A DNA stretch of 64,000 nucleotides from an uncultured Arcanobacterium sp. GTDB taxonomy: Bacteria; Actinomycetota; Actinomycetes; Actinomycetales; Actinomycetaceae. Under the pieces are notes generated by a model. The model was not told the origin of the DNA and made no database searches. It saw nothing but the letters and a program-made list of their open reading frames with translations. Positions 43,197 to 52,034 of the stretch are shown one piece after another. The position numbers were made by a program, and so were the translations under genes. The stretch's first letter is position 1. The number at the start of each line of letters is the position of its first letter. Location of the stretch: the NCBI GenBank assembly GCA_958428545.1, contig CAUAGM010000001.1, positions 62,001 to 126,000 on the forward strand, written 5' to 3'.

Positions 43197-43360
43197 TGTG
43201 GTAACTTCGGGAAAAGGTAGCAAAGAATCGGTTTGCTTGCTGTGCTGCTTGAGTGGGTAGGGGCAGTGGCGAGAATGGTAGTACCTGTCTCGGGTACTCC
43301 GCTTGCAATAGGTGCTAACGCTATACCAAGAACAGCATATAATGCAATAAATTTAGGCAT
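43181..43360 (-). CDS. 59-residue secreted double-cysteine peptide, candidate signal or bacteriocin
   Basis: A short gene not normally listed. It has an excellent ribosome site (AAGGAG, five bases before the ATG at 43360). The peptide begins MPKFIALYAVLGIALAPIAS, a short signal-peptide-like segment, then a Thr/Ser/Ala-rich linker (GVPETGTTILATAPTHSSST), and ends ILCYLFPKLPQCVNK. The two cysteines are ten residues apart including both ends and could close a loop. The gene overlaps the histidine kinase start by 16 bases, the arrangement of peptide pheromones with their sensors. No family recognised. Confidence 0.6.
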   Translation of the reverse strand: MPKFIALYAVLGIALAPIASGVPETGTTILATAPTHSSSTASKPILCYLFPKLPQCVNK

Positions 43361-43750
43361 TTATACTCCTTATACTTAGGTATATCAATAAATGTTTGTG
43401 GCCTGCTAGCTAGTCGTTTGTCGCAACCAACTATTTATATTTGAACATATTTACTATGTGTTTGAATACCGCCATGTGTCAGGTAATTTATGCTGATATG
43501 TGCGGTATTGGTTGCATTTGCTATGAAAGCCTTAACCCTTCCTGAAGTATCTTGGGTGTGTATGAGGTGATGAGGATATAGGGCACGGCTAAGAGATATT
43601 CGCGGGGCTTTAGGTGATCGTGTGGATGATTGCAGGCGTTTAGCTGCTGGCAGATCCTGTACTCAGCGGAAAGCGTTTAAAGAGATAGCCCCTCGGCTTG
43701 GCGCGGGGTGCGATTGTCGTAACGCTAGTTTGAGTAGTCGTTGATTGGTG

Positions 43751-43785
43751 CTGTTTAGTGTTTACTGTTTACTGTTTACTGTTTA
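43751..43785 (+). repeat. Heptanucleotide tandem repeat (CTGTTTA)5
   Basis: Five consecutive 7-base units, CTGTTTA, GTGTTTA, then CTGTTTA three times. Seven-base units change the reading frame on slippage, but no gene is seen to run through it. It lies between the bacteriocin locus and the DAP dehydrogenase terminator. Confidence 0.75.
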
Positions 43786-43896
43786 GGCGTCACCTGTGAG
43801 GAGCACGAGGAGATTAAGTGTAGATTCTTCTTCAATAAATCGACTGGGCGAATACGATATCTGTGCGAAAACTAGAACTCTTTTCACGTATAAAAA

Positions 43897-43945
43897 CACT
43901 CCCTGAAAGAAGAAATTAAATTAAGTAATTCAACTTTCAGGGAGT
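43897..43945 (-). terminator. Terminator of the DAP dehydrogenase gene
   Basis: ACTCCCTGAAAG pairs perfectly with CTTTCAGGGAGT, and on the minus strand the stem is followed by GTTTTTATA. It lies about 95 bases beyond the ddh stop. Confidence 0.8.
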
Positions 43946-44040
43946 AGCTCAGTTTATGTATATATATGTACTAATCTTTGCAAGCTATTAGCGCAAGCAG
44001 ACATTGAGGATTTTTCATCGCTGCTAGTGCCGTTCATCTT

Positions 44041-45033
44041 CTAAAGCTGGTGTGCTCGTAATTCTTCGGCGCTAAGAGGTGAAAGCTCTGCCAAGGTTAT
44101 ATCGAATAGTGTGAAAGCTCCGCATACCCCTGATGCAGATTTTTTAGCACATGCACGAGCTGTAGCCACCAGCACGGATCCCGTAAACTCTGGATTTGAA
44201 TCCAGTTCAAGCTCAAAGCTGATTCGATGGTTGACGCCTGTAGAAGTAGCGCCAGTGCGAATCACCTGCCCGCCGTGAGGTATTTGCTCATGGTGCGCGG
44301 CAAGCTCGTGTGCGGAAATGAAATGTACGGTGGTGTCGTAATCTGCAAAATAATTAGGCATAGAAACAATCTCTTGCTCAATGCGCGCTAAGTCGGCATC
44401 TTTTTCTGCAACCACAAAGCATTCGCGAGTATGCATATTTCTCGCAGTTAATTCGATATCTGCTCCAGCTTTTACGGCATGTACCGTTTCTTCAACCGGC
44501 ACAGTATATTGCCGTGCGTCAATCACTCCATCGATTCGGCGAATAGCGTCGGAATGCCCCTGGGATACGCCTCGACCCCAAAAAGTGGTTGAACGACCTT
44601 GCGGAAGTGTTGCGTGTGTGAGTACGCGAATCATTGAGAATAAGCCTGGGTCCCAGCCAGATGAAATGATTGCTACTGTGCCGGCTTTTTTGGCGGTTTC
44701 GTCTACGTGGGCAAAGTGTTCGGGGATTCGTGCGTGAGTATCGAAAGAATCGACGACGTTGCATAATTGTGCGACGTGCGGCGTTTGGTGGGTTAGATCA
44801 GTGGCGGATCCTCCGCAGTTTATGACGACGTCAATGTTTTCTGCCATATCGGGCAGAGCAGCTAGATCGTAAACTGGAGCGCCGAAGGTTTGTACGCTAT
44901 CTGGCGCACGCCGTGTAAACACCCCAGCACATTCCATATCTGGAGCGAGAGCTAATGCTTTTTCTACGCCGCGCCCAAGATTTCCGTAACCATTAATTGC
45001 TATGTTCCACACGGTGACTCCTTCGCTGTGCAT
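44041..45033 (-). CDS. ddh: meso-Diaminopimelate D-dehydrogenase
   Basis: A 330-residue NADP-dependent enzyme that interconverts tetrahydrodipicolinate and meso-diaminopimelate in one step of the lysine/peptidoglycan pathway. The N-terminal Rossmann motif is NGYGNLGRGVEKAL; SSGWDPGLFSMIRV, FWGRGVSQGHSDAIRRIDGV and TGATSTGVNHRISFELELDSNPEF are strongly characteristic of the family. ATG at 45033, with an in-frame GTG six codons later as an alternative. Stands alone with its own terminator. Confidence 0.95.
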   Translation of the reverse strand: MHSEGVTVWNIAINGYGNLGRGVEKALALAPDMECAGVFTRRAPDSVQTFGAPVYDLAALPDMAENIDVVINCGGSATDLTHQTPHVAQLCNVVDSFDTHARIPEHFAHVDETAKKAGTVAIISSGWDPGLFSMIRVLTHATLPQGRSTTFWGRGVSQGHSDAIRRIDGVIDARQYTVPVEETVHAVKAGADIELTARNMHTRECFVVAEKDADLARIEQEIVSMPNYFADYDTTVHFISAHELAAHHEQIPHGGQVIRTGATSTGVNHRISFELELDSNPEFTGSVLVATARACAKKSASGVCGAFTLFDITLAELSPLSAEELRAHQL

Positions 45034-45260
45034 GGTGAAGCCTATTTAATCTATTTTTTGCCTCATCTGCTGATTTGATCTTGATTATAACTGAAGGAGA
45101 TTTTCGGTGCTGATTAGCTCATCAATAGAAGAAAACAGCAGATGGCACAAAGATTTACCGATATGAGCATCGAGAGGGATACGGCACGGGGTGTACTCGT
45201 CTCATTAAGACTGCCGTCTCGAAGTGAATCGAAAGCACTGGCAGTATATCTACACTTTTG

Positions 45261-45318
45261 AGTGCACACTATGGATAGTGGGTGCACTTTTTAACGATAG
45301 GAAAAGCTATCGTTAAAA
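45261..45318. repeat. Two abutting inverted repeats
   Basis: AGTGCACACTAT pairs with ATAGTGGGTGCACT (two-base bulge) and runs into TTTTT; immediately after, TTTTAACGATAG (45289-45300) pairs perfectly with CTATCGTTAAAA (45307-45318). They lie in the 315-base gap downstream of the toxin remnant. The first fits a plus-strand terminator, though no plus-strand gene ends here. Possibly an end of a lost mobile element. The rest of 45034-45348 shows nothing clear. Confidence 0.55.
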
Positions 45319-45348
45319 GGTTTGAGACCTACTTAATAGTGCGTTACA

Positions 45349-45588
45349 TTACAATTTTTCCAGTTGCTTAGCCTGATCTCTTCTAACGTAAATAACCGCG
45401 AGTATGTGAACTTCTTTTCTATTCTCATCAATCCAAAAGTAAATGTAATAGTTTTTTACGCGTATTTTTCTGAAACCAAGCTTACCCCACGGCTGCTCAT
45501 CAATTAACTTCACTCTATAAGGCATCGTCTGTAAAGACATTATTCCCGATCCATTAAAGACCTCGTTCAAGCTCTTCAAAAACATCAT
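45349..45588 (-). pseudogene. 5'-truncated RelE/ParE-type toxin
   Basis: The frame encodes 79 residues, but only about the last 62 (from SLQTMPYRVKLIDEQPWGKL) match a RelE/ParE-fold toxin; NYYIYFWIDENRKEVHILAV and VIYVRRDQAKQ are the usual C-terminal strands. The normal N-terminal helical hairpin of roughly 40 residues is missing, and a TAG stands directly before the ATG at 45588. The first residues are just the antitoxin gene read in another frame. Probably an inactive toxin left by a small deletion. Confidence 0.6.
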
Positions 45589-45856
45589 CTATCGGATAAC
45601 TATCACCGTGAAGTGCTTGATCATAGCCTTTAGCCATCAAAGTGTTAAACGTTTTTTCGTCCACGTCATCTTGTGCCGGAAGCGATTTCGGAATAGTAAG
45701 CGAAAAGGGAATACCATTATTGAGAATGATTTGACGATAAAACATATCAATAGCTGTAGCTCTGGGAATACCAATTATTTCCAAAATCTGCTCCGCCTGC
45801 TGCTTAATATTTTCTTGTATTCTTATATTCACATTCGCCGTTTTGGTAATTGCCAT
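45554..45856 (-). CDS. RelB/DinJ family antitoxin
   Basis: A 100-residue antitoxin with an N-terminal ribbon-helix-helix (TANVNIRIQENIKQQAEQIL, then GIPRATAIDMFYRQIILNNG) that binds its own promoter, and a C-terminal toxin-neutralising part. ATG at 45856 is chosen, with GGAGG nine bases before it. It overlaps the truncated toxin gene by 35 bases. Confidence 0.85.
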   Translation of the reverse strand: MAITKTANVNIRIQENIKQQAEQILEIIGIPRATAIDMFYRQIILNNGIPFSLTIPKSLPAQDDVDEKTFNTLMAKGYDQALHGDSYPIDDVFEELERGL

Positions 45857-45912
45857 ATCAATCAACCTCCATGCACATATCGTATATTGCGTGTCGCATA
45901 TTGCAATACAAT

Positions 45913-46036
45913 TTACATGGATGGGATTCCTCGACTGTCGTACACGCTTTCCGTGTTAGTGCTATCGCATCGGATACCACGGTCAAGTGCCATGATAGTG
46001 GCGATAGATCCGTCTATTTTCTTAGTTGATTTTGAG
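45913..46036 (-). pseudogene. Phage terminase large subunit C-terminal fragment
   Basis: About 40 codons (STKKIDGSIATIMALDRGIR, then SVYDSRGIPSM and stop) match the extreme C-terminus of phage terminase large subunits. Upstream homology is lost and the frame there reads into unrelated sequence. A longer copy of the same region exists at 53855-54211. A scrap of a former prophage. Sequence between 46037 and 46210 shows nothing else. Confidence 0.65.
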
Positions 46037-46210
46037 TTTAAAAATAGCCTAGAAGAAATTCCCCTTTGTTGATCATGCGTTAAAGCTAGTTTCAATGTCT
46101 ACGCATACTCTTTCATACAAAAACCCTCTTTGTGGTCCGCATATAGAAGAACTACATTAATGGAGAGGTTCTGTTAGTACGATCGTATTATGTCGCATTT
46201 ATAAAACAAC

Positions 46211-47569
46211 CTAATCATCCCTTGATATCAACACGACCGTCTCGAAGTGGCTGGTGTGCGCAAACATATCAATCACTTGTGCGTGTGTGATTGCATAAGC
46301 TGGCATATTAGCAAGGTCGCGTGCCAAGGTCTGTGCGTTACATGAGGAATAGAGCACGTTTGGCACGCCACTTTCGTTGAGCCACGCCGCCAAATCTTTC
46401 CCGATACCTCGCCGAGGAGGATTGACGATGATGGCTTCGGGCAGTGGCTCTTTCGATTTCTGCTGGCACACCCAGGTGTAAGCATCATCTGCCACAAAAC
46501 GAGTATGCTCTGCCACCCCATTTATTCGTGCAGCTTCTCGTGCTGCGTCAATAGCTGCGATACTCACCTCTACTCCTGTTACCTGCGTGCCTGGCACTTT
46601 CACGCCAGCAGTTTCAGAGCGTGACGATTCCGATTCACAGTTTCGCCCAGCCCTAGATTGGGAGAGTGGATTGTTTGCTAATGCTAGACCAAAGCCGCCA
46701 ACGCCGCAGTAGAGATCCCACGCGCTGCTTACTCCCGCAAGCCAATCCTGTGCGCGACGATACAATGCTTCAGCGGCACTAGTGTTTGTTTGAAAAAACG
46801 ATTTTGGCGTCACGGCAAGCTGAAGAGTGTGTGCAGGCGAAAAATCATCGAGCCTCAGCTCCATCGGAAGCCAAGGGCTGGTCTTTGCGCTGGCACCTGG
46901 GCTGACGATAATTTCCTCTTCCCCTTCAATAATTGCTGTATGCTGCGGCTGCACGTTGATCGAGCAGACCCGTAAAGTGGGGAGTGCTTCTTTGAGCAGC
47001 GAATAGTGCTTGAAAATTGCTCCTTGAGCGCCGCGTCTGCGCACCACGAATCGGATCATAAGCTCCCCTCGTGGTGATTCCATCACAATCACATATTTGA
47101 GCACTCCTTCGTTGGTGTGCATATTGTATGGCTGCAGTTTGGCGTGCGTGATAAAGCGTGCGATCGTAGGCAGAGCTTGGCGGATTCCGAGGGTGGGGAG
47201 TGGGCATTCTCGTAGGTCAACGCCAGCTCCTGTGTGTGGATCGGTGAGAATCCCGAGTTTTGGGCGAGCAATTGTGCCAGTGACGGCGAGCTTCACTTTA
47301 TTGCGAAAATTTTCAGGAAGTGACGCATAAGGTGCTGCCCATGTGATGCCATTCGCGCTCGCGAACGGTTCTAAAAGTTCACTGGCTCGCTGCTGTTTTG
47401 CTTCCAACTGATCCTCATAAGGTATATCGAGCCATGTGCAGGAGCGGCAGATATTGCGGCGAAAGTAGGGGCATTCGATCGCAAGGTGCTTGATTGCAGG
47501 CTGTGGATTCGGCGTCATGAATACAACAATACGGTGAAGCGGGAAATATGCACACTTAGAGGTGGTCAT
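46211..47569 (-). CDS. rlmC: 23S rRNA (uracil-C5)-methyltransferase RlmC
   Basis: A 452-residue TrmA/RlmC-family methyltransferase modifying a uracil in 23S rRNA. The N-terminal iron-sulfur cysteines are in CPYFRRNICRSCTWL, the SAM motif in DLYCGVGGFGLALA, QTN in KSFFQTNTSAAE, and the catalytic Cys in VNPPRRGIGKDL-YSSCNAQT. The CRSC pattern points to RlmC rather than TrmA or RlmD. A later ATG at 47518 may be the real start, as the first 17 residues are not conserved; neither has a clear ribosome site. Divergent from purB. Confidence 0.88.
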   Translation of the reverse strand: MTTSKCAYFPLHRIVVFMTPNPQPAIKHLAIECPYFRRNICRSCTWLDIPYEDQLEAKQQRASELLEPFASANGITWAAPYASLPENFRNKVKLAVTGTIARPKLGILTDPHTGAGVDLRECPLPTLGIRQALPTIARFITHAKLQPYNMHTNEGVLKYVIVMESPRGELMIRFVVRRRGAQGAIFKHYSLLKEALPTLRVCSINVQPQHTAIIEGEEEIIVSPGASAKTSPWLPMELRLDDFSPAHTLQLAVTPKSFFQTNTSAAEALYRRAQDWLAGVSSAWDLYCGVGGFGLALANNPLSQSRAGRNCESESSRSETAGVKVPGTQVTGVEVSIAAIDAAREAARINGVAEHTRFVADDAYTWVCQQKSKEPLPEAIIVNPPRRGIGKDLAAWLNESGVPNVLYSSCNAQTLARDLANMPAYAITHAQVIDMFAHTSHFETVVLISRDD

Positions 47570-47639
47570 CTATTGAGAAATCAAGTCTCATATTAAGGGC
47601 GTAGAAATACGTGATGCTATGACGTGGAAGAATGGAGCT

Positions 47640-49082
47640 ATGGGTAATCTTGCAGAAATTTCGCCAGCTATCGCTTTAGGTCCGCTTGATGGGCGCTACC
47701 GTTCTACAGCGGCTCCTCTCGTGAACTATCTTTCAGAAGCTGCTTTGAATCGAGCGCGTATCTACGTGGAAGTGGAATGGCTGATCTTTCTGCTTGAACG
47801 TGGAGTATTAAAAGGAGCACCCGAACTGAGCGAAGCAGAGAAAACATATCTGCGAGGGCTTGTAGATAATTTTGGCGCGGCAGAAATCGCCGAACTTGCG
47901 CAGATCGAAGCTGAGACGAAGCACGACGTCAAAGCAGTAGAGTATTTCATTAAGCGCCGTTTAGATGCTGCGCCTGAGGCTGTGGTTAATGGTGAGCTGC
48001 TGGGTGCTGATACAGCGCTTACGCAGATTCATGAGATTGTGCATATTTTCTGCACGAGCGAAGATATTAATAATCTCTCGTATGCTGCGGTTGTGCGTGA
48101 CGCTGTAGCGAACGTGTGGTATCCAGCTGCAGAAGCATTTGTGCAGCAACTGACGAGCCTTGCTCAGGAAACAGCTGAGCAGCCGATGCTCGCACGCACA
48201 CACGGGCAGACAGCCACACCCACCACACTCGGCAAGGAGATTGCCGTATTTGCATGGCGTCTTAGGCGGCAGCTGAAGCGTGTGGCTGCTCAAGAATATA
48301 TGGGTAAGATCAATGGGGCAACGGGAACGTTTGGTGCGCATTCGGTAGCTGTGCCCAGTGTTGATTGGACCGCCCTTTCTCATGATTTCGTGGAGAGCTT
48401 AGATTTGGTGTGGAACCCGTTGACCACGCAGATTGAGAGCCATGATTGGGATGCGGAGCTTTTTGGTTCTATCGCGCATTTCAACCGAATTTGCCACAAT
48501 CTAGCCACTGATTTTTGGGCATATATTTCACTTGGTTATTTCCATCAGAATCTTGCGGCTCAAGGCAGTACGGGCTCTTCCACAATGCCGCACAAAGTGA
48601 ATCCGATTCGTTTCGAAAACGCCGAGGCTAATCTGGAAATTTCGTGTGCCTTGCTCGATACGCTTTCTTCTACGCTCGTGACGAGCCGTATGCAGCGTGA
48701 CCTCACGGATTCCACCACGCAGCGTAATATCGGCGTAGCATTCGGGCATTCACTGCTGGCGCTCGATAATCTGCGTCGAGGTGTTGCTGGGCTTGATGTA
48801 GGCGCAGCTCGTATGGCACAAGATCTCGACGCTTCCTGGGAAGTGCTCGGCGAGCCAATTCAGCAGGCAATGCGTGCAGCGTCAATTGCTGGAGCAAAGG
48901 GTATGGGCAATCCTTATGAGCGGCTCAAAGAACTCACTCGTGGGCACGCCGTCACGGCAGAAGACATGCGCAAATTTATTCTTTCACTGGATATCCCAGA
49001 AGAAGTGGAGAAACGTTTATTGGCTCTCACTCCAGCAAACTATACAGGGCTTGCCGCTCAGCTCGTTGAGTTTTTAGCCTAG
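47640..49082 (+). CDS. purB: Adenylosuccinate lyase
   Basis: A 480-residue lyase acting twice in purine synthesis, on SAICAR and on adenylosuccinate. The fumarase-superfamily signature GSSTMPHKVNPIRFENAE is present, with the catalytic His regions TSEDINNLSYA and ARTHGQTATPTT. The ATG at 47640 with GGAGC before it is preferred over the one at 47619. Core gene between two phage scraps. Confidence 0.96.
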   Translation: MGNLAEISPAIALGPLDGRYRSTAAPLVNYLSEAALNRARIYVEVEWLIFLLERGVLKGAPELSEAEKTYLRGLVDNFGAAEIAELAQIEAETKHDVKAVEYFIKRRLDAAPEAVVNGELLGADTALTQIHEIVHIFCTSEDINNLSYAAVVRDAVANVWYPAAEAFVQQLTSLAQETAEQPMLARTHGQTATPTTLGKEIAVFAWRLRRQLKRVAAQEYMGKINGATGTFGAHSVAVPSVDWTALSHDFVESLDLVWNPLTTQIESHDWDAELFGSIAHFNRICHNLATDFWAYISLGYFHQNLAAQGSTGSSTMPHKVNPIRFENAEANLEISCALLDTLSSTLVTSRMQRDLTDSTTQRNIGVAFGHSLLALDNLRRGVAGLDVGAARMAQDLDASWEVLGEPIQQAMRAASIAGAKGMGNPYERLKELTRGHAVTAEDMRKFILSLDIPEEVEKRLLALTPANYTGLAAQLVEFLA

Positions 49083-49527
49083 TGAGCAAAGGTAAGCAGA
49101 AATAGCGGGTGTGAGACTTCCAATCTTGCCGCCGTTATCGTCGCCGTCATCAATATATTTCGTGCTTTTTGTGCTTTTCGCGCTCAAACAGTATCGGAAC
49201 AGCCCATATTTCACGCTTAATATATGTGTGGTACGCAGTACTTTTGTAGCCGTGAGTTTTCCGCGGCTATATTTATTGGATCGAACACACGTATTACCGT
49301 ATTACCCTAAACGCCGCCAACGAGCACTAGGAAAATTGCTCCCATCGAATATGAAAGGATAATCAAACCAGCCGTTACACTAACAGCCTAAAACAAAAAG
49401 AAAACTGTCAACCAAACTCGCAGCAGACCCAAGCAAGGCAGACGCCTAGAAAGAAAACCCATGATAGTTCATGTCTATCTACAATGGTCTATCTACAATG
49501 GGGTAGGGATGAACTGTTGAAGGGGTA
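49083..49527. other. Non-coding left border of the glycosylation cassette
   Basis: A 445-base gap after purB. A perfect 14-base tandem duplication, GTCTATCTACAATG twice, lies at 49473-49500, 28 bases before the cassette's first possible start. No promoter motif, gene or terminator was recognised elsewhere. The gap marks the change from core genes to the accessory segment. Confidence 0.5.
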
Positions 49528-50928
49528 GTGACAAACGTAGGGAGAAATATGGGCACGTATGTTCATTGGCGAGAAGCAGCTAAAACGCTGCGTAAAACCT
49601 TAGGGATTGGTGTCGGGTTCGTCTTGATGGCTATAACTCTTCTCACCTTAGCTAACGCTCTTCCTACCGGAAGAATGGCTGCTCATGTTAGTGAGTCCAT
49701 GCCGATGTATCTGCATGAGGGGGATTATCCGAGCGAAACTCCCGGTTCTCCTGGAAGTATACGAGATAACTTTACTGAAGCGATTATGCTGAACATGGCT
49801 GTTTATCCCAGTTCAAGTAAACCTTTTGAGAATGCACTATCTAGTCATTTACTCCCAGGAGACCCTTCAGCTTCAGCCGATACTGCCCGAGTAGTAAAAC
49901 TTGGATATGTTTTGGAGAACCGAACTAATCCGGAGTTTGTCGCAAAGGCAGACACCTACACTAGATACTGGCATGGATATTTAGTGCTGTTAAAGCCCCT
50001 ACTTTTATTTTTAAACCCAGCTGAAATTAGATACCTCAATCTTGTATGTCAGCTCGCTTTGGTGAGTTTGACTTGTGTTCTGATATATAGAGTTTTAAGT
50101 CCCAAAACGGTGCTAGCTTTTCTAGGTACTTACGCCCTTTTGAATCCGGTAACAACAGCGTTAAATTTCCAGTTCTATTCGGTCTTCTATTGTGCGGTCT
50201 TGGGAACGTTGACGATTCTTGTATGCCATCAATATTTTCAAAAACATCGTCTTTGGCCGGCTTTTTTCCTACTCCTGGGGATGTCGGTTTCATTCCTTGA
50301 TTTTCTGACCTACCCTGTTTTGGCGCTCGGGATTCCCCTTGTGGCTTATGTTATGGTCTGTAAGGAAAGTAACCTGCTGAAAGTGATTGGAAACTCTATT
50401 GTATGGGCTGTAGGGTATGTGGGATTTTGGTCTTTAAAGTGGATTTTAGCTGCAATTTTTGCTGGGCAACCCTTGAGTAGTGTAAAGAAATATATTCTCT
50501 TCAGGTTGGATAGTTCAGGTAGAGGCGCGGAGCTCGCTAGCCAGAACGCTTTCAGTCGTTTTGATGGGGTTAAGGATAACCTAGATCACATTACACAAAG
50601 TTCATCTGCGATTGCGGTTTTCCTGATTTCGGCTTTAGTGTTGTTAATGTTATTGCTGCTAAGAATAGTGCGGTTCGAGTGTTCAACAGCGTTTACCAAG
50701 AGAGATAATCTAGCTATTGCGGTGGTTGCCATCTACCCCTTCATTTGGTATCTCATGGTACTTAATCACTCGGTTATTCATTCTTGGTTTACTTATCGTG
50801 ATCTTGGCGTGACCATATTCGCTCTCTTACTGCTGCTGTTGCAGTTCATTACGCTTGGTTCTCGGGCTGAGTATCTTGAAGATGTGTATTCAAGAGAAGA
50901 AAAGTCTCTTTCAATCACATATAAATAG
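49528..50928 (+). CDS. Polytopic GT-C-like membrane protein, Gtr cassette
   Basis: A 466-residue protein with about 11 membrane helices and a large external loop after the first helix (residues 55-150). The shape is that of GT-C glycosyltransferases such as the serotype-specific Gtr proteins that move a sugar from a lipid carrier onto a surface glycan. The loop contains several acidic pairs but the catalytic Asp cannot be assigned. An ATG at 49549 is an alternative start. It heads a same-strand cassette with GtrB- and GtrA-like genes. Specific family not recognised. Confidence 0.6.
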   Translation: MTNVGRNMGTYVHWREAAKTLRKTLGIGVGFVLMAITLLTLANALPTGRMAAHVSESMPMYLHEGDYPSETPGSPGSIRDNFTEAIMLNMAVYPSSSKPFENALSSHLLPGDPSASADTARVVKLGYVLENRTNPEFVAKADTYTRYWHGYLVLLKPLLLFLNPAEIRYLNLVCQLALVSLTCVLIYRVLSPKTVLAFLGTYALLNPVTTALNFQFYSVFYCAVLGTLTILVCHQYFQKHRLWPAFFLLLGMSVSFLDFLTYPVLALGIPLVAYVMVCKESNLLKVIGNSIVWAVGYVGFWSLKWILAAIFAGQPLSSVKKYILFRLDSSGRGAELASQNAFSRFDGVKDNLDHITQSSSAIAVFLISALVLLMLLLLRIVRFECSTAFTKRDNLAIAVVAIYPFIWYLMVLNHSVIHSWFTYRDLGVTIFALLLLLLQFITLGSRAEYLEDVYSREEKSLSITYK

Positions 50929-51084
50929 ACACGAATTCTGTTTGGACTTCAATATCTACGAGCGAGAAACATCTGAGGAACTTGAAACAGTTTCTATGTA
51001 GCGTTTAGTCCACTAGCATAGGTTTTGGGTCAAAATTAAGACATAGTTATTCAATAGACTCGGGAAAATAGTTAGTGACGAGGT

Positions 51085-52034
51085 ATGTGCGTGATGGCGG
51101 ATTTGAGTAGGTATGAGATTGCGGCGATTATTCCTTGTTTTAACGAGGAGGTAGCGATTCCGCGGGTGATTTCGGCTTTAAAACGAGCGGTTCCGGGGAT
51201 TACTGTTTATGTTTACGATAATAATTCTTCGGATGATACTTCCCGGGTAGCCGCGGAGGGGGGGCAATTGTTCGCTTCGAGCCGCGCAGGGGTAAGGGGA
51301 ACGTGCTGCGCCGTGCGTTCGCTGATATCGAGGCTGATATTTACTTGATGATTGACGGCGATGATACTTATGATGCCAGTGCTGCACCGCAGATGATTAA
51401 TACTCTTATTGAGGAAAATCTCGATCACGTGCTTGGATGCCGGGCGGATAATAAGGAGAATTCGGCGTATCGGCCTGGTCATGCTCAGGGTAATGCCATG
51501 TTTAATCGGCTGGTTAGCTGGTTATTTAATGGTTGTGTTAGCGACATGCTTTCGGGGTATCGAGTTTTTTCTAGGCGTTTTGTGAAGGCTTTCCCAGCGT
51601 TGTCGAAAGAGTTTGAGATCGAGACTGAGTTGACGGTTTTTTCGATGGCTTTGCGGGTTCCGCAAAAGGAAGTTGCTGTCGGGTTTAAGGAACGCCCTGC
51701 TGGTTCGGATTCTAAGTTGCGTACTTTTCGTGATGGTTTCCATATTTTAGGTACAGTCATACGCCTTCTGGCTCATGAACGCCCTTGGTTGTTTTACGGT
51801 TTCATTGCCTGCTTGCTTTTCTTGCTCTCCCTGATTTTAGGGATTCCGCTGGTTTGGGAGTTCGCCAAGACGGGGTTGGTTCCGCGGCTTCCTACGGCGG
51901 TGCTTTCTTCTTCGCTAGTACTTATTGGAGCACTGTCATTAGTTGTGGCGACTTTGCAGGCGGGTATGTTGCGGACTCGGCAAGAAGCGATGCGGCTTGC
52001 TTATCTTAGAATTCCTGGTATTGAGCAGCGATGA
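51085..52034 (+). pseudogene. GtrB-like polyprenyl-phosphate glycosyltransferase, frameshifted in a G7 tract
   Basis: A family 2 glycosyltransferase in two frames. The first (from 51085 or 51094) reads EIAAIIPCFNEEVAIPRVIS and VYVYDNNSSDDTS; the second, from about 51265, reads VRFEPR-RGKGNVLRRAFAD, then DIYLMIDGDDTYDASAAPQM (the DxD region), and ends with two membrane helices. The break is in a run of seven G at 51258-51264; eight G would give one continuous protein of about 316 residues. It would charge the lipid carrier with a sugar for the GT-C partner. It may be phase-variable rather than dead. Confidence 0.8.

Larger units (their letters stand above)
43361..44040. other. Gap beside the two-component operon, with a broken coding remnant
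   Basis: A 680-base gap. GCAACCAA (43423-43430) and TTGGTTGC (43508-43515) form a distant inverted pair that could be an operator for the divergent-facing kinase operon, whose promoter must lie here. From about 43574 to 43743 one forward frame reads like the end of a protein (RLRDIRGALGDRVDDCRRLA and onward) without a start codon, a probable gene remnant. The heptamer array and a terminator occupy the right part. Confidence 0.35.

Noticed and set aside
43751..43785. CRISPR-like array
   Set aside because: Units are 7 bases without spacers; likewise at 56081 and 10200. No cas genes are present.
49111..49362. An 83-codon ORF after purB
   Set aside because: Composition is not protein-like, no ribosome site, and it falls in a border region without homology.
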